Part shown: positions 16,416 through 25,918 of the stretch, in pieces
Position numbering within the stretch: position 1 is the first letter of the stretch
How the letters are laid out: each line of letters opens with the position of its first letter
Source of the DNA: Bradyrhizobium sp. RD5-C2
Lineage (GTDB): Bacteria > Pseudomonadota > Alphaproteobacteria > Rhizobiales > Xanthobacteraceae
Direction: 5' to 3'
NCBI RefSeq assembly: GCF_019972155.1
Contig: NZ_BOVL01000016.1
Span: forward strand, 61,625-125,624
Length of the DNA stretch: 64,000 nt
The notes under the pieces: model-generated
What the model saw: the letters and a program-made list of their open reading frames with translations, nothing else
Told to the model about the DNA's origin: nothing
Database searches by the model: none
Program-made: the position numbers and the translations under genes

Positions 16416-17765
16416 TCAGACACCCGAGACCGAAGCTGCCTTCAAGTTGCCTTCCGTCTCCGTGTCGACCTTAAAACCCCTTGCGGATAAATCACGACCC
16501 AGGGTCTCGGGAAGCAGAAGTGAGGAGAGAATGAAGATAGTCGCAGCGGGAAGGGCCACGGCGACCATGCCGTTCAGCAGGCTTCCGCCTAGATGCCCGG
16601 CCGCGAGCGGTACAATCACGGGGGCTATGCTGCCAAGCCCTCGACCTCCCATATAGAATGTAGACACCGCCGTCGCACGCAGGTTGACCGGATAGAGTTC
16701 GGAAATCCAGACGCCGGTCACACCCAGCGCCACGTTGCCAATGCCGAAACCGATGTAGAGCCAGAACATCGGCCATTCGGCCTTCGATCCGGCGTAGAGC
16801 TGACTGCCCCAGACGGCCATACCAACCAGAGACCCGACCCAAAACAGCGCGGGCACGAGAGCTCCGAAGCGGCGGCCAGCTCTGTCGTTGAAAAAACCGT
16901 TCGCGAGGTAGCAAATGCCGCTGACTACGGAGAGCAGGACGGCCGTCGTACGGACGACATCACCCGGCGTATGCATATCACGCAGCAGCAGCGTCGGAAT
17001 AAAAGACACGACGCTGTAGTAGCAGAGCATATAGCTCATCAACCATACGAAGCCGATGACGGTTTGCCGTGCCAGCCCGTTCCGGAAGAGATCAGCGAGC
17101 GGAAGTGTGCGAGCTTCTGCCGTGGCCCGGCTGGCCTTGCGTTGCGCCTCATACTCTAGCCAGATCTTGGATTCAGGCATGAAGAAGCGAATAAAGATGA
17201 TCAGCAGAATGGGCACGCCGCCACTCAGCAAGCCGATGCGCCAGCTCCACTCGTCACTGAACGTTGCAATCAGCCAGATGCCAACGATTGAAGCCGTGGA
17301 CGACGCGATCACGGCGCAACCTTGGAGCGCGGCCGCCCCCAAACCTCGGCTGCCTTTTTTCCAGGCCTCGTTGAAGAGCACCATGCCGACGCCGTACTCG
17401 CCGCCGAGACCGATGCCGGTGATCAGGCGCAGCGCGGCAAGAGACCAGTAATTCCATGCGAACGCCGAAACGATCGCGGCGACGGAAAACAGTGCGATTG
17501 TGAGCTGAAGTGAGGTCTTTCGGCCAAATCGATCCCCGATAACGCCGAATAGCGCTCCACCGATGGCCGATCCGAACAATGTAAGCGCTTGCAGCGAGCC
17601 GACCTCGGTGAGCGATAGCGACATCGATCGCTGGATCGCAGGCAAGAGGAACGGGAATATCAGAACGTCATAGAAATCGAGTATGTAGCCCAGCATTGCC
17701 GATACCATGATCGAATACCGTTGCCCCGGGGTGTAGTCTTCCGAACTCGAGGTGGCTGCCGACAT
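16416..17765 (-). CDS. nicT: MFS transporter, probable nicotinate uptake (NicT-like)
   Basis: A major-facilitator protein of about 449 residues with twelve predicted membrane helices. The conserved loop after helix 2 reads GDRFGRKTSLQLT, and the loop region RLITGIGLGGEYGVG is typical of the aromatic-acid/shikimate-type MFS families. It is the last gene of the nicotinate operon, 166 bp after nicX, so nicotinate or 6-hydroxynicotinate is the likely substrate; that is inferred from position. AGGAACGC precedes the ATG at 17765; the frame extends to 17852. Confidence 0.72.
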   Translation of the reverse strand: MSAATSSSEDYTPGQRYSIMVSAMLGYILDFYDVLIFPFLLPAIQRSMSLSLTEVGSLQALTLFGSAIGGALFGVIGDRFGRKTSLQLTIALFSVAAIVSAFAWNYWSLAALRLITGIGLGGEYGVGMVLFNEAWKKGSRGLGAAALQGCAVIASSTASIVGIWLIATFSDEWSWRIGLLSGGVPILLIIFIRFFMPESKIWLEYEAQRKASRATAEARTLPLADLFRNGLARQTVIGFVWLMSYMLCYYSVVSFIPTLLLRDMHTPGDVVRTTAVLLSVVSGICYLANGFFNDRAGRRFGALVPALFWVGSLVGMAVWGSQLYAGSKAEWPMFWLYIGFGIGNVALGVTGVWISELYPVNLRATAVSTFYMGGRGLGSIAPVIVPLAAGHLGGSLLNGMVAVALPAATIFILSSLLLPETLGRDLSARGFKVDTETEGNLKAASVSGV

Positions 17766-17931
17766 GTGACGCGTTCCTGTTGGAGGATTGAGATTGATAG
17801 ACGTGCCGAGACGCTTGCTGCGTCTTTGAGGGTCGAACGGCGACTTCGGCATTTATTGGGGTCACAAACGCGACCCGGTATCATTCGGACCGCATTCGCG
17901 ACTCCGGACTTGCGCGCGTGACACGCAGGGC

Positions 17932-18984
17932 CTACCGGCCCGGTGCCTTCAACTCCGGATAAGCAAAATCGCCCTTGTCGAGGATGTGGATATCGTCGAG
18001 CCACAGGCTGCATCCGCGAAGCGGAATATCCAAATGACACGGCGTGTCATTCGTACCGCCGAGCTCCGTGTTCGGACCCGTCGAGAACAGCACGTTCCCG
18101 TAGAAGGAGAGCGCATTCATGATGTGCTCCGACGAGAGTTCCTGGGAAGCGGCGATGTGATGCCAAGTGGCACGCTCGTTCGCCCCCCAGCCGATATGCG
18201 AGACCGCCCAGCCGCGCGTATCGCCGAAGCTGTCGATATAATTCTTGATGAGCAATGCATCGGTGCCTTCGCCCTTGAGGTCGACGATGTAGCCATCCTT
18301 GATGGTCAGCGTGACCGGCGATTGGATGTAACGTTTAAACGCGCAGAGGATGTCACCGGGCATCAGCACCACGGTGCCGTTGACCTCGCTGTCGGTCGCC
18401 TGGGTAAAGGCAAAACCTGACGGGAAGTGATCCCAGCGCCCGGGCTCATCCGTGTATCCGTATTCGGAAATGACCGGGTATTGCTTCAGGCCATAGATGA
18501 CGTCCGTTCCGCCCGGTGACGTGATCCGCATTTTGCTGGCCGACTGCAGCAGGGCTCGCGAGAGCTCTGTTCGCCGGCGCAAATCTTCGGTCGGGAACAT
18601 CTTCTTGAGGATGTGGAACGGCTCCATCACACGCAGGATGCGCGTGCCTGCCTCCTGAATTTCGAGTTGCTCACGGGAGAACAGCAACCCCAGAAGATCG
18701 ATCACCATATCCACGCGCTTGAGTGTATCGATCGCCGGCTGGTTGCCCGCGAGCGCATGCCGGCCCTGCAAGCCCGCGACCTTACCTTGGCCGTATTTGG
18801 GCACGTTGAGATGAAAGGTCGTTGCGCCCAGGCCCTGCGCGGCCAACATGAAGGCTTGGGCGTATTCCTGCTGATCCTCGCCGCCGCTCAGGACCGCAAC
18901 GACTTCGCCCTTCTTTACCTTGCAGAGTGTCAACTCGGCCTTGAACAGCTCGAGCATTTCAACATCAACGATTTGTCGGGACAT
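17932..18984 (-). CDS. nicX: 2,5-dihydroxypyridine 5,6-dioxygenase
   Basis: 350 residues, the usual NicX length. It cleaves the ring of 2,5-dihydroxypyridine with O2 to give N-formylmaleamate, using Fe(II). The C-terminal half carries the family's conserved run: ISEYGYTDEPGRWDHFPSGF, AVSHIGWGANERA, YGNVLFSTGPNTELGGTNDT and PCHLDIPLRGCSLWLDD, including the His and Asp residues used for iron. The start overlaps the end of nicD by 20 bp. Neighbours nicD, nicF and nicC supply the adjacent pathway steps, which strengthens the call. Confidence 0.9.
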   Translation of the reverse strand: MSRQIVDVEMLELFKAELTLCKVKKGEVVAVLSGGEDQQEYAQAFMLAAQGLGATTFHLNVPKYGQGKVAGLQGRHALAGNQPAIDTLKRVDMVIDLLGLLFSREQLEIQEAGTRILRVMEPFHILKKMFPTEDLRRRTELSRALLQSASKMRITSPGGTDVIYGLKQYPVISEYGYTDEPGRWDHFPSGFAFTQATDSEVNGTVVLMPGDILCAFKRYIQSPVTLTIKDGYIVDLKGEGTDALLIKNYIDSFGDTRGWAVSHIGWGANERATWHHIAASQELSSEHIMNALSFYGNVLFSTGPNTELGGTNDTPCHLDIPLRGCSLWLDDIHILDKGDFAYPELKAPGR

Positions 18985-19855
18985 CTTTATTGATCTCCTG
19001 TTTGCCGAACATAGAAACGCCGTCGCCGAACCGATCGCGCGGTCGCGCTAGAAGCTCTTCGACGATCGAAAGAAAGCCTTCGGTATCGTCGATCTGCATT
19101 TGGTGCCCCGCGCTCTCCAGCGTCCTGATCACAAGTGACGGCAGCAATCTGCGAATTTCTGTTTCATCTTCGGGCCGAATAACCCCTCCCCGCCCCGCAA
19201 CGATTAATGCGGTCGGAACGCTGAGGTGGGCGAGGTCGCTATGAATGTCATCGTGATGAAAGCCCCTGTGACCTTCGATGAGCGCGCGCTCGTCGCAAGT
19301 ATGCATCCACTCCGCCCTGGCGCGGATGTGCTGCTCAGGCCACCGAGGCGCGGAAGGGCTGCGCAGAGCTGCGTCGATCTCGCCAAGCTTTGCGCTATGA
19401 AGTAGTTTGAGGAGAGGTTCGAGCGGAATCGGGTAGGCCCGGCGTCCCGGACCAGAGACCGGTGGATCGATCAATATCAGCTGTTCAACAGATGATGGCC
19501 GCCAGCGCGCAGCACGTATTCCGATGCGGCCACCCATTGAGTGGCCCATCAGTATGTACGGACCCAGTCCGAGCGCTTCAGCGAACGAGACGAGATCGGA
19601 TGCGCACGCGTCAAGAGAGTAATTGAGATGCGGGCCACTTTCGGACAGGCCGCGGCCGCGGACATCGAGCACATATACGTCGTGTCCGATGCACAATCGC
19701 TCCGCGATGAAAGCCCATTGCGCCGCAGTCGTCGATATGCCCGGCACAATCACGATAGCAGGTCCAGTTCCGCCGAAACGCAGATAGTGCTGACGGACGC
19801 CGTTGGCGCGCACGTGTGTCCCGTATAGAAGCCCGGATGCTGGGGCGCGGCTCAC
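18965..19855 (-). CDS. nicD: N-formylmaleamate deformylase
   Basis: An alpha/beta-hydrolase of 296 residues that removes formate from N-formylmaleamate to yield maleamate. It shows ANGVRQHYLRFGGTG near the N-terminus, the nucleophile elbow GHSMGG (Ser about 106), VLDVRGRGLSESGP, and the highly NicD-like block DPPVSGPGRRAYP and VAGRGGVIRPED, with the catalytic His in SAGHQMQ. Its start overlaps the nicF stop (ATGA) and its end overlaps nicX, indicating translational coupling. The C-terminus is ~25 residues longer than I expect. Confidence 0.88.
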   Translation of the reverse strand: MSRAPASGLLYGTHVRANGVRQHYLRFGGTGPAIVIVPGISTTAAQWAFIAERLCIGHDVYVLDVRGRGLSESGPHLNYSLDACASDLVSFAEALGLGPYILMGHSMGGRIGIRAARWRPSSVEQLILIDPPVSGPGRRAYPIPLEPLLKLLHSAKLGEIDAALRSPSAPRWPEQHIRARAEWMHTCDERALIEGHRGFHHDDIHSDLAHLSVPTALIVAGRGGVIRPEDETEIRRLLPSLVIRTLESAGHQMQIDDTEGFLSIVEELLARPRDRFGDGVSMFGKQEINKDVPTNR

Positions 19856-20568
19856 GTCAGCTGATCCTCTGCACGGAAGTCCGACAGTGAACGAAGGCGC
19901 TCGATTGCGACGTCCGTCGGCACCACGTCTGCGTACTTGCTGGCGATATCGAACAGGTTGACGGCGTGCGACGTGGGCGAGCGGTCATAGACCGCATCGC
20001 TCGGCACGATTGATTTGAAGTTCAACGCGCACGCATCCACGACCGAGGCCCGCACGCAGCCGCTGGTCGTGCAGCCGGTTACCACAAGCGAGTCGATGGC
20101 GGCCCCGATCAGATACGTCGCAAGCGGAGTGCCGAAGAATGCGCTTGCCTGCGTCTTCGGCAGCAGTAACTCGCCGGGCTCCGGGGCCACTTCACGGACG
20201 AACTCATAGCCCTCGGGCGGGATCCGCATGATACCGGGGATCTTCGCGGAGAACGCGCCTCGGTCCTGGCCCACCTTCCGCGCGACATGCGGGAAAATCA
20301 CCGGCCATTTTCTCTCGCGAAACAGCCGCACCAATTCAGCGATATGTGCGATGGCATGCCAACCTGCTTCGCCGCAGCTGGTGGGATATTGCTTGATTGC
20401 CTCGCGGATCGGCATCGGCCTGTCGCCGACCGAGCGGTACTGCACATCGATGACCAGAAGCGCAGGTCGTTTGCCAAATCCAGCCGCGCCACCTAGCCCT
20501 GCGAGCACATACGTCTCGCGCTCTTCGAGCGGCAGCACATCATCCCACGGCTGCTTTACGGCAGTCAT
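19852..20568 (-). CDS. nicF: Maleamate amidohydrolase (isochorismatase-like)
   Basis: A cysteine hydrolase of 238 residues that converts maleamate to maleate and ammonia. The isochorismatase-family triad is visible: Asp in ALLVIDVQYRSVG, Lys in LLLPKTQASAFFGT and Cys in VVTGCTTSGCVRASVVDA. The final stretch HAVNLFDIASKYADVV matches NicF proteins well. It overlaps nicC and nicD by 4 bp each. N-carbamoylsarcosine amidase is the closest alternative within the family, but the gene context favours NicF. Confidence 0.86.
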   Translation of the reverse strand: MTAVKQPWDDVLPLEERETYVLAGLGGAAGFGKRPALLVIDVQYRSVGDRPMPIREAIKQYPTSCGEAGWHAIAHIAELVRLFRERKWPVIFPHVARKVGQDRGAFSAKIPGIMRIPPEGYEFVREVAPEPGELLLPKTQASAFFGTPLATYLIGAAIDSLVVTGCTTSGCVRASVVDACALNFKSIVPSDAVYDRSPTSHAVNLFDIASKYADVVPTDVAIERLRSLSDFRAEDQLT

Positions 20569-21806
20569 TGCTCGCTCCAGTTATGTTCGTCGGCGGAGTG
20601 AAGAGGAATGGTCGTCGCGTCGTACCGGTAGATCCAGTCGTAGCGTGCGGATGTTGCTTCCGATGACCACTGCGTCTTGATGTAATCACCTGCCGTCTCC
20701 GGCTTGCACAATGCTTTGTTATGGAAGATCGGCAGCATGCCGGCCGCCGACTTCACGACCTTGTTGGTGCGATCGAGCCGTAGATATTGATATGCCTCGA
20801 ATACCGCCGCGACGTCGTTGGGATTCTCATCGAGGCAACGGGCGAGGACTGATGCATCCTCCAGCGCCATGTTCACGCCCTGCCCGAGGTACGGCAGCAT
20901 TGAATGGCAGGCGTCGCCAAGCAGGGTAACGCGCCCCTTCGACCAGGTAGCCAGCGACGGCCGCACGAATAGGCCCCATTTGTTCAGGGTATCGACGTTC
21001 TTGACCAAGTCGACGATGTCCGGATGCCAACCCTCAAAGTCCTTTAGGCATTCCTCGACCGAACCGCTCTCCGACCAAGATTCGAGAAGCCAATCGTCAT
21101 GGTCGACCTGGCCCGAAAAGGTCATCATCACCGTGTTCTGCCAGCGGACCGGGTAGGCCGTGACATGCGCGGTGGGCCCAATCCATGTTGCCACCTCGGG
21201 TTCGCGCTGATGCGGCGCAAGGCGGTCGACCGGCACAAGGCCTCGCCACGCGATAGCCTTCGTGTACTGGCTCTCGATGTTGCCGATGAGGCCAAGGCGG
21301 ACCTTTGAGTGAGCACCGTCGGCGCCGATAAGCGCGCGACCTTCGACTTCGGAGCCGTCGGCGAGCTTGGCCTGAACCCTTTCGTCGTCCTGACTGAACC
21401 CGACAACGCGAGCGTTCAAGTGGATGGCGCCCGGCTTCAGCTCGCGCACGCCGTCAACAAGGATCTTCAGCAAGTGAGCGCGTAGCAGCAAATAAGGTTG
21501 GTTGCGCGCCGCGTCGGAGCTGCGATCGTAGAGGGGCCACCGGTCTCCGGTATTCCAGAGTCGGATCGAGCGTCGCTCTGCGGCAATGCAGTTCTGCTCT
21601 ACCTGCTCGGTGAGGCCGAGATCCCTGAGAACACGCACTCCGTTCATGGAGACCCAGAGACCAGCTCCCACCTCGCGTAGCTCGGGCGCTTGCTCGAACA
21701 CGTCGCAATCGAAGCCGCGACGAAGCAACGACAGCGCCATCGCCAAGCCACCAATGCCCGCGCCGGCAATGATGACGCTTGATTTACTGATCTGGTGGAT
21801 GCTCAT
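20565..21806 (-). CDS. nicC: FAD-dependent 6-hydroxynicotinate 3-monooxygenase
   Basis: A class A flavoprotein hydroxylase of 413 residues. It has the FAD-binding GAGIGGLAMALSLLRRGFDC, the DG motif region LIGADGAHSKVRLGL and the second FAD site GRVTLLGDACHSMLPYLGQG. In the pathway it would decarboxylate and hydroxylate 6-hydroxynicotinate to 2,5-dihydroxypyridine using NADH and O2. The sequence is close to salicylate and 3-hydroxybenzoate hydroxylases as well, so the specific call rests mainly on its place between the hydroxylase genes and nicF-nicD-nicX. It lies 24 bp after the 2Fe-2S subunit gene. Confidence 0.8.
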   Translation of the reverse strand: MSIHQISKSSVIIAGAGIGGLAMALSLLRRGFDCDVFEQAPELREVGAGLWVSMNGVRVLRDLGLTEQVEQNCIAAERRSIRLWNTGDRWPLYDRSSDAARNQPYLLLRAHLLKILVDGVRELKPGAIHLNARVVGFSQDDERVQAKLADGSEVEGRALIGADGAHSKVRLGLIGNIESQYTKAIAWRGLVPVDRLAPHQREPEVATWIGPTAHVTAYPVRWQNTVMMTFSGQVDHDDWLLESWSESGSVEECLKDFEGWHPDIVDLVKNVDTLNKWGLFVRPSLATWSKGRVTLLGDACHSMLPYLGQGVNMALEDASVLARCLDENPNDVAAVFEAYQYLRLDRTNKVVKSAAGMLPIFHNKALCKPETAGDYIKTQWSSEATSARYDWIYRYDATTIPLHSADEHNWSEQ

Positions 21807-21830
21807 GATGTCTCCAAACTAAAGATTGCG

Positions 21831-22334
21831 CTACCCTGCAGCGGGTAAGGCGGCGTCCTCGGAAACCTGCTCGACGGCAAGACTCCTAACGGCGTCGAAA
21901 ATCTTGGTGTATCCGGTACAACGGCAGAGATTGCCGTGCAGGTAGTGGCGAATTTCCTCATCGGTCGGATGCGGATTCGCCTTCAGCAGCGCGGTGATCG
22001 CCATGATGAAGCCGGGCGTGCAGAAGCCGCATTGAAGGCCGCCGTGGAGCACGAACGCTTTCTGGATCCTCGAGAGACCATTGGGTGGCGTGACGCCCTC
22101 GATGGTGGTGATCTCCTTCCCATCGACATCGACAGCGAGCGTCGTGCAGCTCGAAATCGGATCGCCATCGAGGAGCACAGTGCAGGCGCCGCACACTTCC
22201 ATGTCGCAGGACCGCTTGGTGCCCTTCAGGCCGATGCGATCCCGGATGAGATCAATCAACAGCGTATGGGCGGGAATCCCCATCGTGACCGGCTTTCCGT
22301 TCAACGAGAACGAAATGGGCTGCACATTCGTCAT
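21831..22334 (-). CDS. Molybdenum hydroxylase 2Fe-2S subunit (probable nicotinate dehydrogenase)
   Basis: 167 residues with both [2Fe-2S] clusters of the xanthine-oxidase/CO-dehydrogenase family: the plant-ferredoxin set CDMEVCGACTVLLDGDPISSC (last Cys at the end of that run is the fourth ligand) and the helical-domain set CGFCTPGF...CRCTGY. It passes electrons from the molybdenum site to the FAD subunit. The start overlaps the FAD subunit's stop (ATGA), so the three subunits are translated together. Confidence 0.9.
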   Translation of the reverse strand: MTNVQPISFSLNGKPVTMGIPAHTLLIDLIRDRIGLKGTKRSCDMEVCGACTVLLDGDPISSCTTLAVDVDGKEITTIEGVTPPNGLSRIQKAFVLHGGLQCGFCTPGFIMAITALLKANPHPTDEEIRHYLHGNLCRCTGYTKIFDAVRSLAVEQVSEDAALPAAG

Positions 22335-23203
22335 TTGGCGTGCCCTCGCATCGCAACCGCCTCTTCGGCGTTTCGCAGCAGCAGAACGCCCGCGAGATGC
22401 CGCTTGTAGTCCGCACTGCCGTGCCGGTCCTCGCTGACGTCGAGTTCATCCAGTGCCGTCGGGAGCACCGCCTCGATCGCCGGACGGACCTCGGCGACGG
22501 ATATGCCCTGGAGGGCATCTTCAACGGCCTTCAAGGGCTGAGGTCGCGAACCGAGCGCTCCAACCCGCACGCGGGCGCTTCTGATCCTCCTTCCGTTGGC
22601 GTCCAGCGACCAAGCCATGGCGACGTTCACCGAGGGCCTCTCGCCGTGCTTGAACCGCCGATAGGTCACGGGCCCGGTGGCGCGCGGAACCACCACGCGC
22701 GTCAGCAACTCGTCGGGCTCCCGCACCGTTTCCAGCTCGCTCCGGATAAAATCGTCGGCGTGGACCAAGCGGGTGCCGCTTGGACCTTGAAGCACCAGCC
22801 GCGCATCCAACGCCCCGAGCATCGTTGGCGGATCCGCATGCGGCTCGCCGAAGCACAGATTGCCGCCGATTGTTCCGACGCTGCGGACCCGGACGTTCGC
22901 CACATCGGCACAGAGCGAGGCCAGCGCCGGCACATGTTCGCGAATGACGGGATCGCCCGCGATCTTTGCGTGCGTGCAGCGCGAACCGATTTCCAGCTCG
23001 TTCGCGTCGTTCAGAACGATGCGATCGAGGCCGGGGATTCCCTTGATGTCGATAAGCCGCTCGGTATGGATGACGCGCATCTTCATCGCCAGCAGCAATT
23101 CGGTGCCGCCGGAATAAAACATGCCGTCGCCCTCCTGCCCGACCGCCCTGATGGCGTCGGCGATGGTGGATGCCCTCTCAAATTCGAAAGGAGTCGGCAG
23201 CAT
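22331..23203 (-). CDS. Molybdenum hydroxylase FAD-binding subunit (CoxM-like)
   Basis: 290 residues of the CoxM/XdhB family. The FAD-binding motifs are present as YSGGTELLLAMKMRVI and TIGGNLCFGEPHADPP, followed by the CO-dehydrogenase FAD C-terminal domain (about 180-285). It transfers electrons from the iron-sulfur subunit onward to an acceptor. Pseudomonas-type NicAB enzymes lack such a subunit and use cytochrome domains, so this operon uses a different electron route. Confidence 0.9.
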   Translation of the reverse strand: MLPTPFEFERASTIADAIRAVGQEGDGMFYSGGTELLLAMKMRVIHTERLIDIKGIPGLDRIVLNDANELEIGSRCTHAKIAGDPVIREHVPALASLCADVANVRVRSVGTIGGNLCFGEPHADPPTMLGALDARLVLQGPSGTRLVHADDFIRSELETVREPDELLTRVVVPRATGPVTYRRFKHGERPSVNVAMAWSLDANGRRIRSARVRVGALGSRPQPLKAVEDALQGISVAEVRPAIEAVLPTALDELDVSEDRHGSADYKRHLAGVLLLRNAEEAVAMRGHAK

Positions 23204-23205
23204 GA

Positions 23206-23655
23206 TCAGGCCGCGCCTAGCAGGTTTTTGAGTCGCGTCTCGAATTCCTCGAAATTCTGGTCAACGCGGCGTCTGATGATCCCGAGTCCCATGGTCGCCA
23301 GGCGCCCCTGGATGTCGACCTTCGCGTCGACGGCCAGCTTGGAGCCCGAGTCTTCCGGAATCACGCTGACGTCGAGGATGACCGCGAGCCTGGTCCCGGT
23401 GATTTTGTCGCGGCCCGTGGCACGAGTGCGGACGTGAGACGGCTCCGTCACCGACTCGACAAGGATCTCGGCCGGCACTTCGAGCTTGAAAGGCCCGATC
23501 TTCTGCTTGACCGTCGCCTTGTAGGATTCCAGCCGCGCGATCTCTTCGACGTCCTCGCATCCGGGGATGCAGGACGAGATGCTGGGCACGTCAATCAACG
23601 TCTTCCAGAGATCCTCTGGCGTCGCCGGCACCAGCATCGACATATTGAATTCCAT
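23206..23655 (-). CDS. CoxG-like SRPBCC protein
   Basis: 149 residues of the START/SRPBCC fold, CO-dehydrogenase subunit G group. It begins MEFNMSMLVPATPEDLWKTL and has SISSCIPGCEDVEEI and GPFKLEVPAEILVESV, typical of the family. CoxG proteins are not part of the catalytic enzyme in known systems; they help assembly or membrane recruitment of molybdenum hydroxylases. It lies between the large and FAD subunit genes with only 2-4 bp gaps. Confidence 0.88.
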   Translation of the reverse strand: MEFNMSMLVPATPEDLWKTLIDVPSISSCIPGCEDVEEIARLESYKATVKQKIGPFKLEVPAEILVESVTEPSHVRTRATGRDKITGTRLAVILDVSVIPEDSGSKLAVDAKVDIQGRLATMGLGIIRRRVDQNFEEFETRLKNLLGAA

Positions 23656-23659
23656 GAAC

Positions 23660-25918
23660 TCACTTCCTCTTCTGCAGGGCGCGCCATACCTTTTCAGGCG
23701 TCATCGGGAGATCGGTAATCCGGACGCCGTAGGCCGAGAACAGCGCGTTGGCGATTGCCGGCGCGACGGGCAGGATCGCTCCTTCGCCCATTCCTTTGGC
23801 GCCGCTCGGACCCGGCCCGTCGCCATTCTCGATCAGGATGGTATCGAACACCGGCGGCACGTCCGAAATGCGCGGGATCGTGTAGTCGATCGGCGTCGCA
23901 TTGACGGGCTGACCGTCCTCGAATTCTAGCTGTTCGTAGAGCGCGTGTCCGAAGCCCATGGTGGCGGCGCCCTCGTCCTGGCCTTCCGCGGCGACGCGAT
24001 CGATCACGCGCCCGACGTCGGCGGCGCTCGCGTAACGTGGCACGCGAATCTCGCCGGTGTCCTCATCGACGACGATTTCGGCAAGGCCCGCGGATGTTTC
24101 CCAGAACAGCGGTGACTCGGCCAGCCCGCCTTTCTTCGAACGCGGCGTGATCGCGCCACGCCCGACGACCTCCCCGGAGTCGACGCCGAGCGTGCGGTGG
24201 AAGATCTGATGGAAGGTCAGAACCTCCGACCCGGTAGAGACCCCCCCCTCGACGAGCGACAGACTCTCCTTGGGAAGCTCCCAGACATCCATGACCATGT
24301 CGAGGATCTGATCGGCGGCATCGAGCGCAGCATTCTCGACCGACAGGCCGACCACGACGGTCGATCGGCTCGCGCCCGTGCCCCAGTCGTATGGGGCGAC
24401 GGCCGTATCTGCGCGCAAGGTGCTGACTGCGGAGAACGGCTGCTTCAGCGTTTGCGCGGCGATCCGGGCCATGGTTGCATGCGCGCCCTGGCCGACTTCG
24501 ACGCTGGAGACCGAAACCAGGATCGATCCATCGATCTTGAGACGGACGATCGCGTTGGCGATCGGCGTGTTCGCCGGATCGGTCGCGGCGACCGCCATTC
24601 CGCGAGACCGCCGATTCGAAGCCTGCGAGCCCGATGCGAACGACTGGGTCACACGGCCCATCAGCTCACTCATGTCCATGTCGAGCGCACGCAGATCGGG
24701 TCGCGTGCGCTCGCCACGGGCCGCGAGGTTCTTCAACCGGAACTCGGCCGGATCCATGCCGATGGCCGCAGCGACATTGTCCATGTGGGATTCTTTGGCC
24801 CAGACAGCCTGCGGCCCGCCGATAGAACGGAAGGCAGCGCCGGGCACGGTGTTGGTGTAAACGGCCGAAGCCTCGAGGCGCAGGTTCGGCACCGCATAGG
24901 GACCGATGATGCGATTGGCCGATTTGGTGGCGACAGCGGAGCCCGTGTCGGAATAGGCGCCGCCATCGAGCAGCAGTTTGGCGCTCTTGGCGAGGATTCG
25001 CCCCTTTGCGTCCACGGCCGTGCGAATCGCGATTTCGGCCCCCAGCCTTCGGCAGGTCAGCATTGAATCGGAAATGGATTGGGCCACGCGGATAGCGCGC
25101 TGCACTTTCCACGACGCGGCCGCCACCAGCGGCTCGATCTTCACCGACGCCTTGCCGCCGAAGCCGCCGCCGACGAAAGGGACGATCACGCGGACCTTGG
25201 CCAACTGCAGACCGAACAGGCGCGACAGCACCTTTTGAACAGCGGTCGGCGTCTGCGCACCGGTCCAGACCGTGAGGGAATCGCCGTTGAAGTCCGCGAT
25301 GACCGCGTGCGGCTCCATCGCGAAGTGAGAGATGGCCGGGAACGTGAAGTGATCCTCGTGAACGTAGGCAGCGGCCGCCTCGGCGGCGTCGACGTCCCCG
25401 ACATTGCTGCGGTAGGTGTGGAAGATGTTGCTGCCTTGCGTCGGCTTGGCTCCACCTTTGAAATAGAAGTCCTGAAGATTTTCGTGGCGCTCGTGGATCA
25501 GCGGCGCGCCGTCCGCCATGGACTCCTGTATGCTCGTTGCCCGCGGAAGCTCCTCGTAACTGACATCAATGAGTTCTGCGGCGTTTTCCGCGATCTCGAT
25601 GGTTTCAGCGATTACCACGGCGACGGGTTCGCCTACATATCGCACGCGGTCGGTGGCAATGATCGGCCGGTCCTTGAGCACAATGCCCCAGCGCCCGAAC
25701 GAGACAACATCCTCGCCGACAAGTACGTCCACAACGCCGTCCATCGAACGGGCGGCGCTCGTGTCGATCGAAACGATGCGGGCATGAACGGCCGGCGAGC
25801 GAACCACAAATCCGTGCAGCATCCCCGGGACCATCAGGTCGGTAATGTATTCGGCGCGCCCGGTGACCTTCTCGATCAGGTCTGGTCGAACGGAGCTCAT
25901 TTGGTCAGTTGCCGACAT
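23660..25918 (-). CDS. Molybdenum hydroxylase large subunit (probable nicotinate dehydrogenase)
   Basis: 752 residues. It binds the molybdopterin cytosine dinucleotide cofactor and hydroxylates the substrate ring. The N-terminal a/b-hammerhead domain spans about 15-120; the cofactor domain has VGGGFGGKASVKIEP and GAAFRSIGGPQAVWAKE, and the near-C-terminal KGMGEGAILPVAPAIAN holds the catalytic Glu. The CO-dehydrogenase signature with the active-site Cys is absent, so CO is not the substrate. Nicotinate (to 6-hydroxynicotinate) is inferred from the operon. It is the first gene, divergent from the MarR gene. Confidence 0.85.
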   Translation of the reverse strand: MSATDQMSSVRPDLIEKVTGRAEYITDLMVPGMLHGFVVRSPAVHARIVSIDTSAARSMDGVVDVLVGEDVVSFGRWGIVLKDRPIIATDRVRYVGEPVAVVIAETIEIAENAAELIDVSYEELPRATSIQESMADGAPLIHERHENLQDFYFKGGAKPTQGSNIFHTYRSNVGDVDAAEAAAAYVHEDHFTFPAISHFAMEPHAVIADFNGDSLTVWTGAQTPTAVQKVLSRLFGLQLAKVRVIVPFVGGGFGGKASVKIEPLVAAASWKVQRAIRVAQSISDSMLTCRRLGAEIAIRTAVDAKGRILAKSAKLLLDGGAYSDTGSAVATKSANRIIGPYAVPNLRLEASAVYTNTVPGAAFRSIGGPQAVWAKESHMDNVAAAIGMDPAEFRLKNLAARGERTRPDLRALDMDMSELMGRVTQSFASGSQASNRRSRGMAVAATDPANTPIANAIVRLKIDGSILVSVSSVEVGQGAHATMARIAAQTLKQPFSAVSTLRADTAVAPYDWGTGASRSTVVVGLSVENAALDAADQILDMVMDVWELPKESLSLVEGGVSTGSEVLTFHQIFHRTLGVDSGEVVGRGAITPRSKKGGLAESPLFWETSAGLAEIVVDEDTGEIRVPRYASAADVGRVIDRVAAEGQDEGAATMGFGHALYEQLEFEDGQPVNATPIDYTIPRISDVPPVFDTILIENGDGPGPSGAKGMGEGAILPVAPAIANALFSAYGVRITDLPMTPEKVWRALQKRK

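Noticed and set aside
22340..23437. A 365-codon plus-strand frame
   Set aside because: Antisense to the FAD subunit and coxG-like genes, which have clear domains.
24197..25066. A 289-codon plus-strand frame
   Set aside because: Antisense to the molybdenum hydroxylase large subunit.
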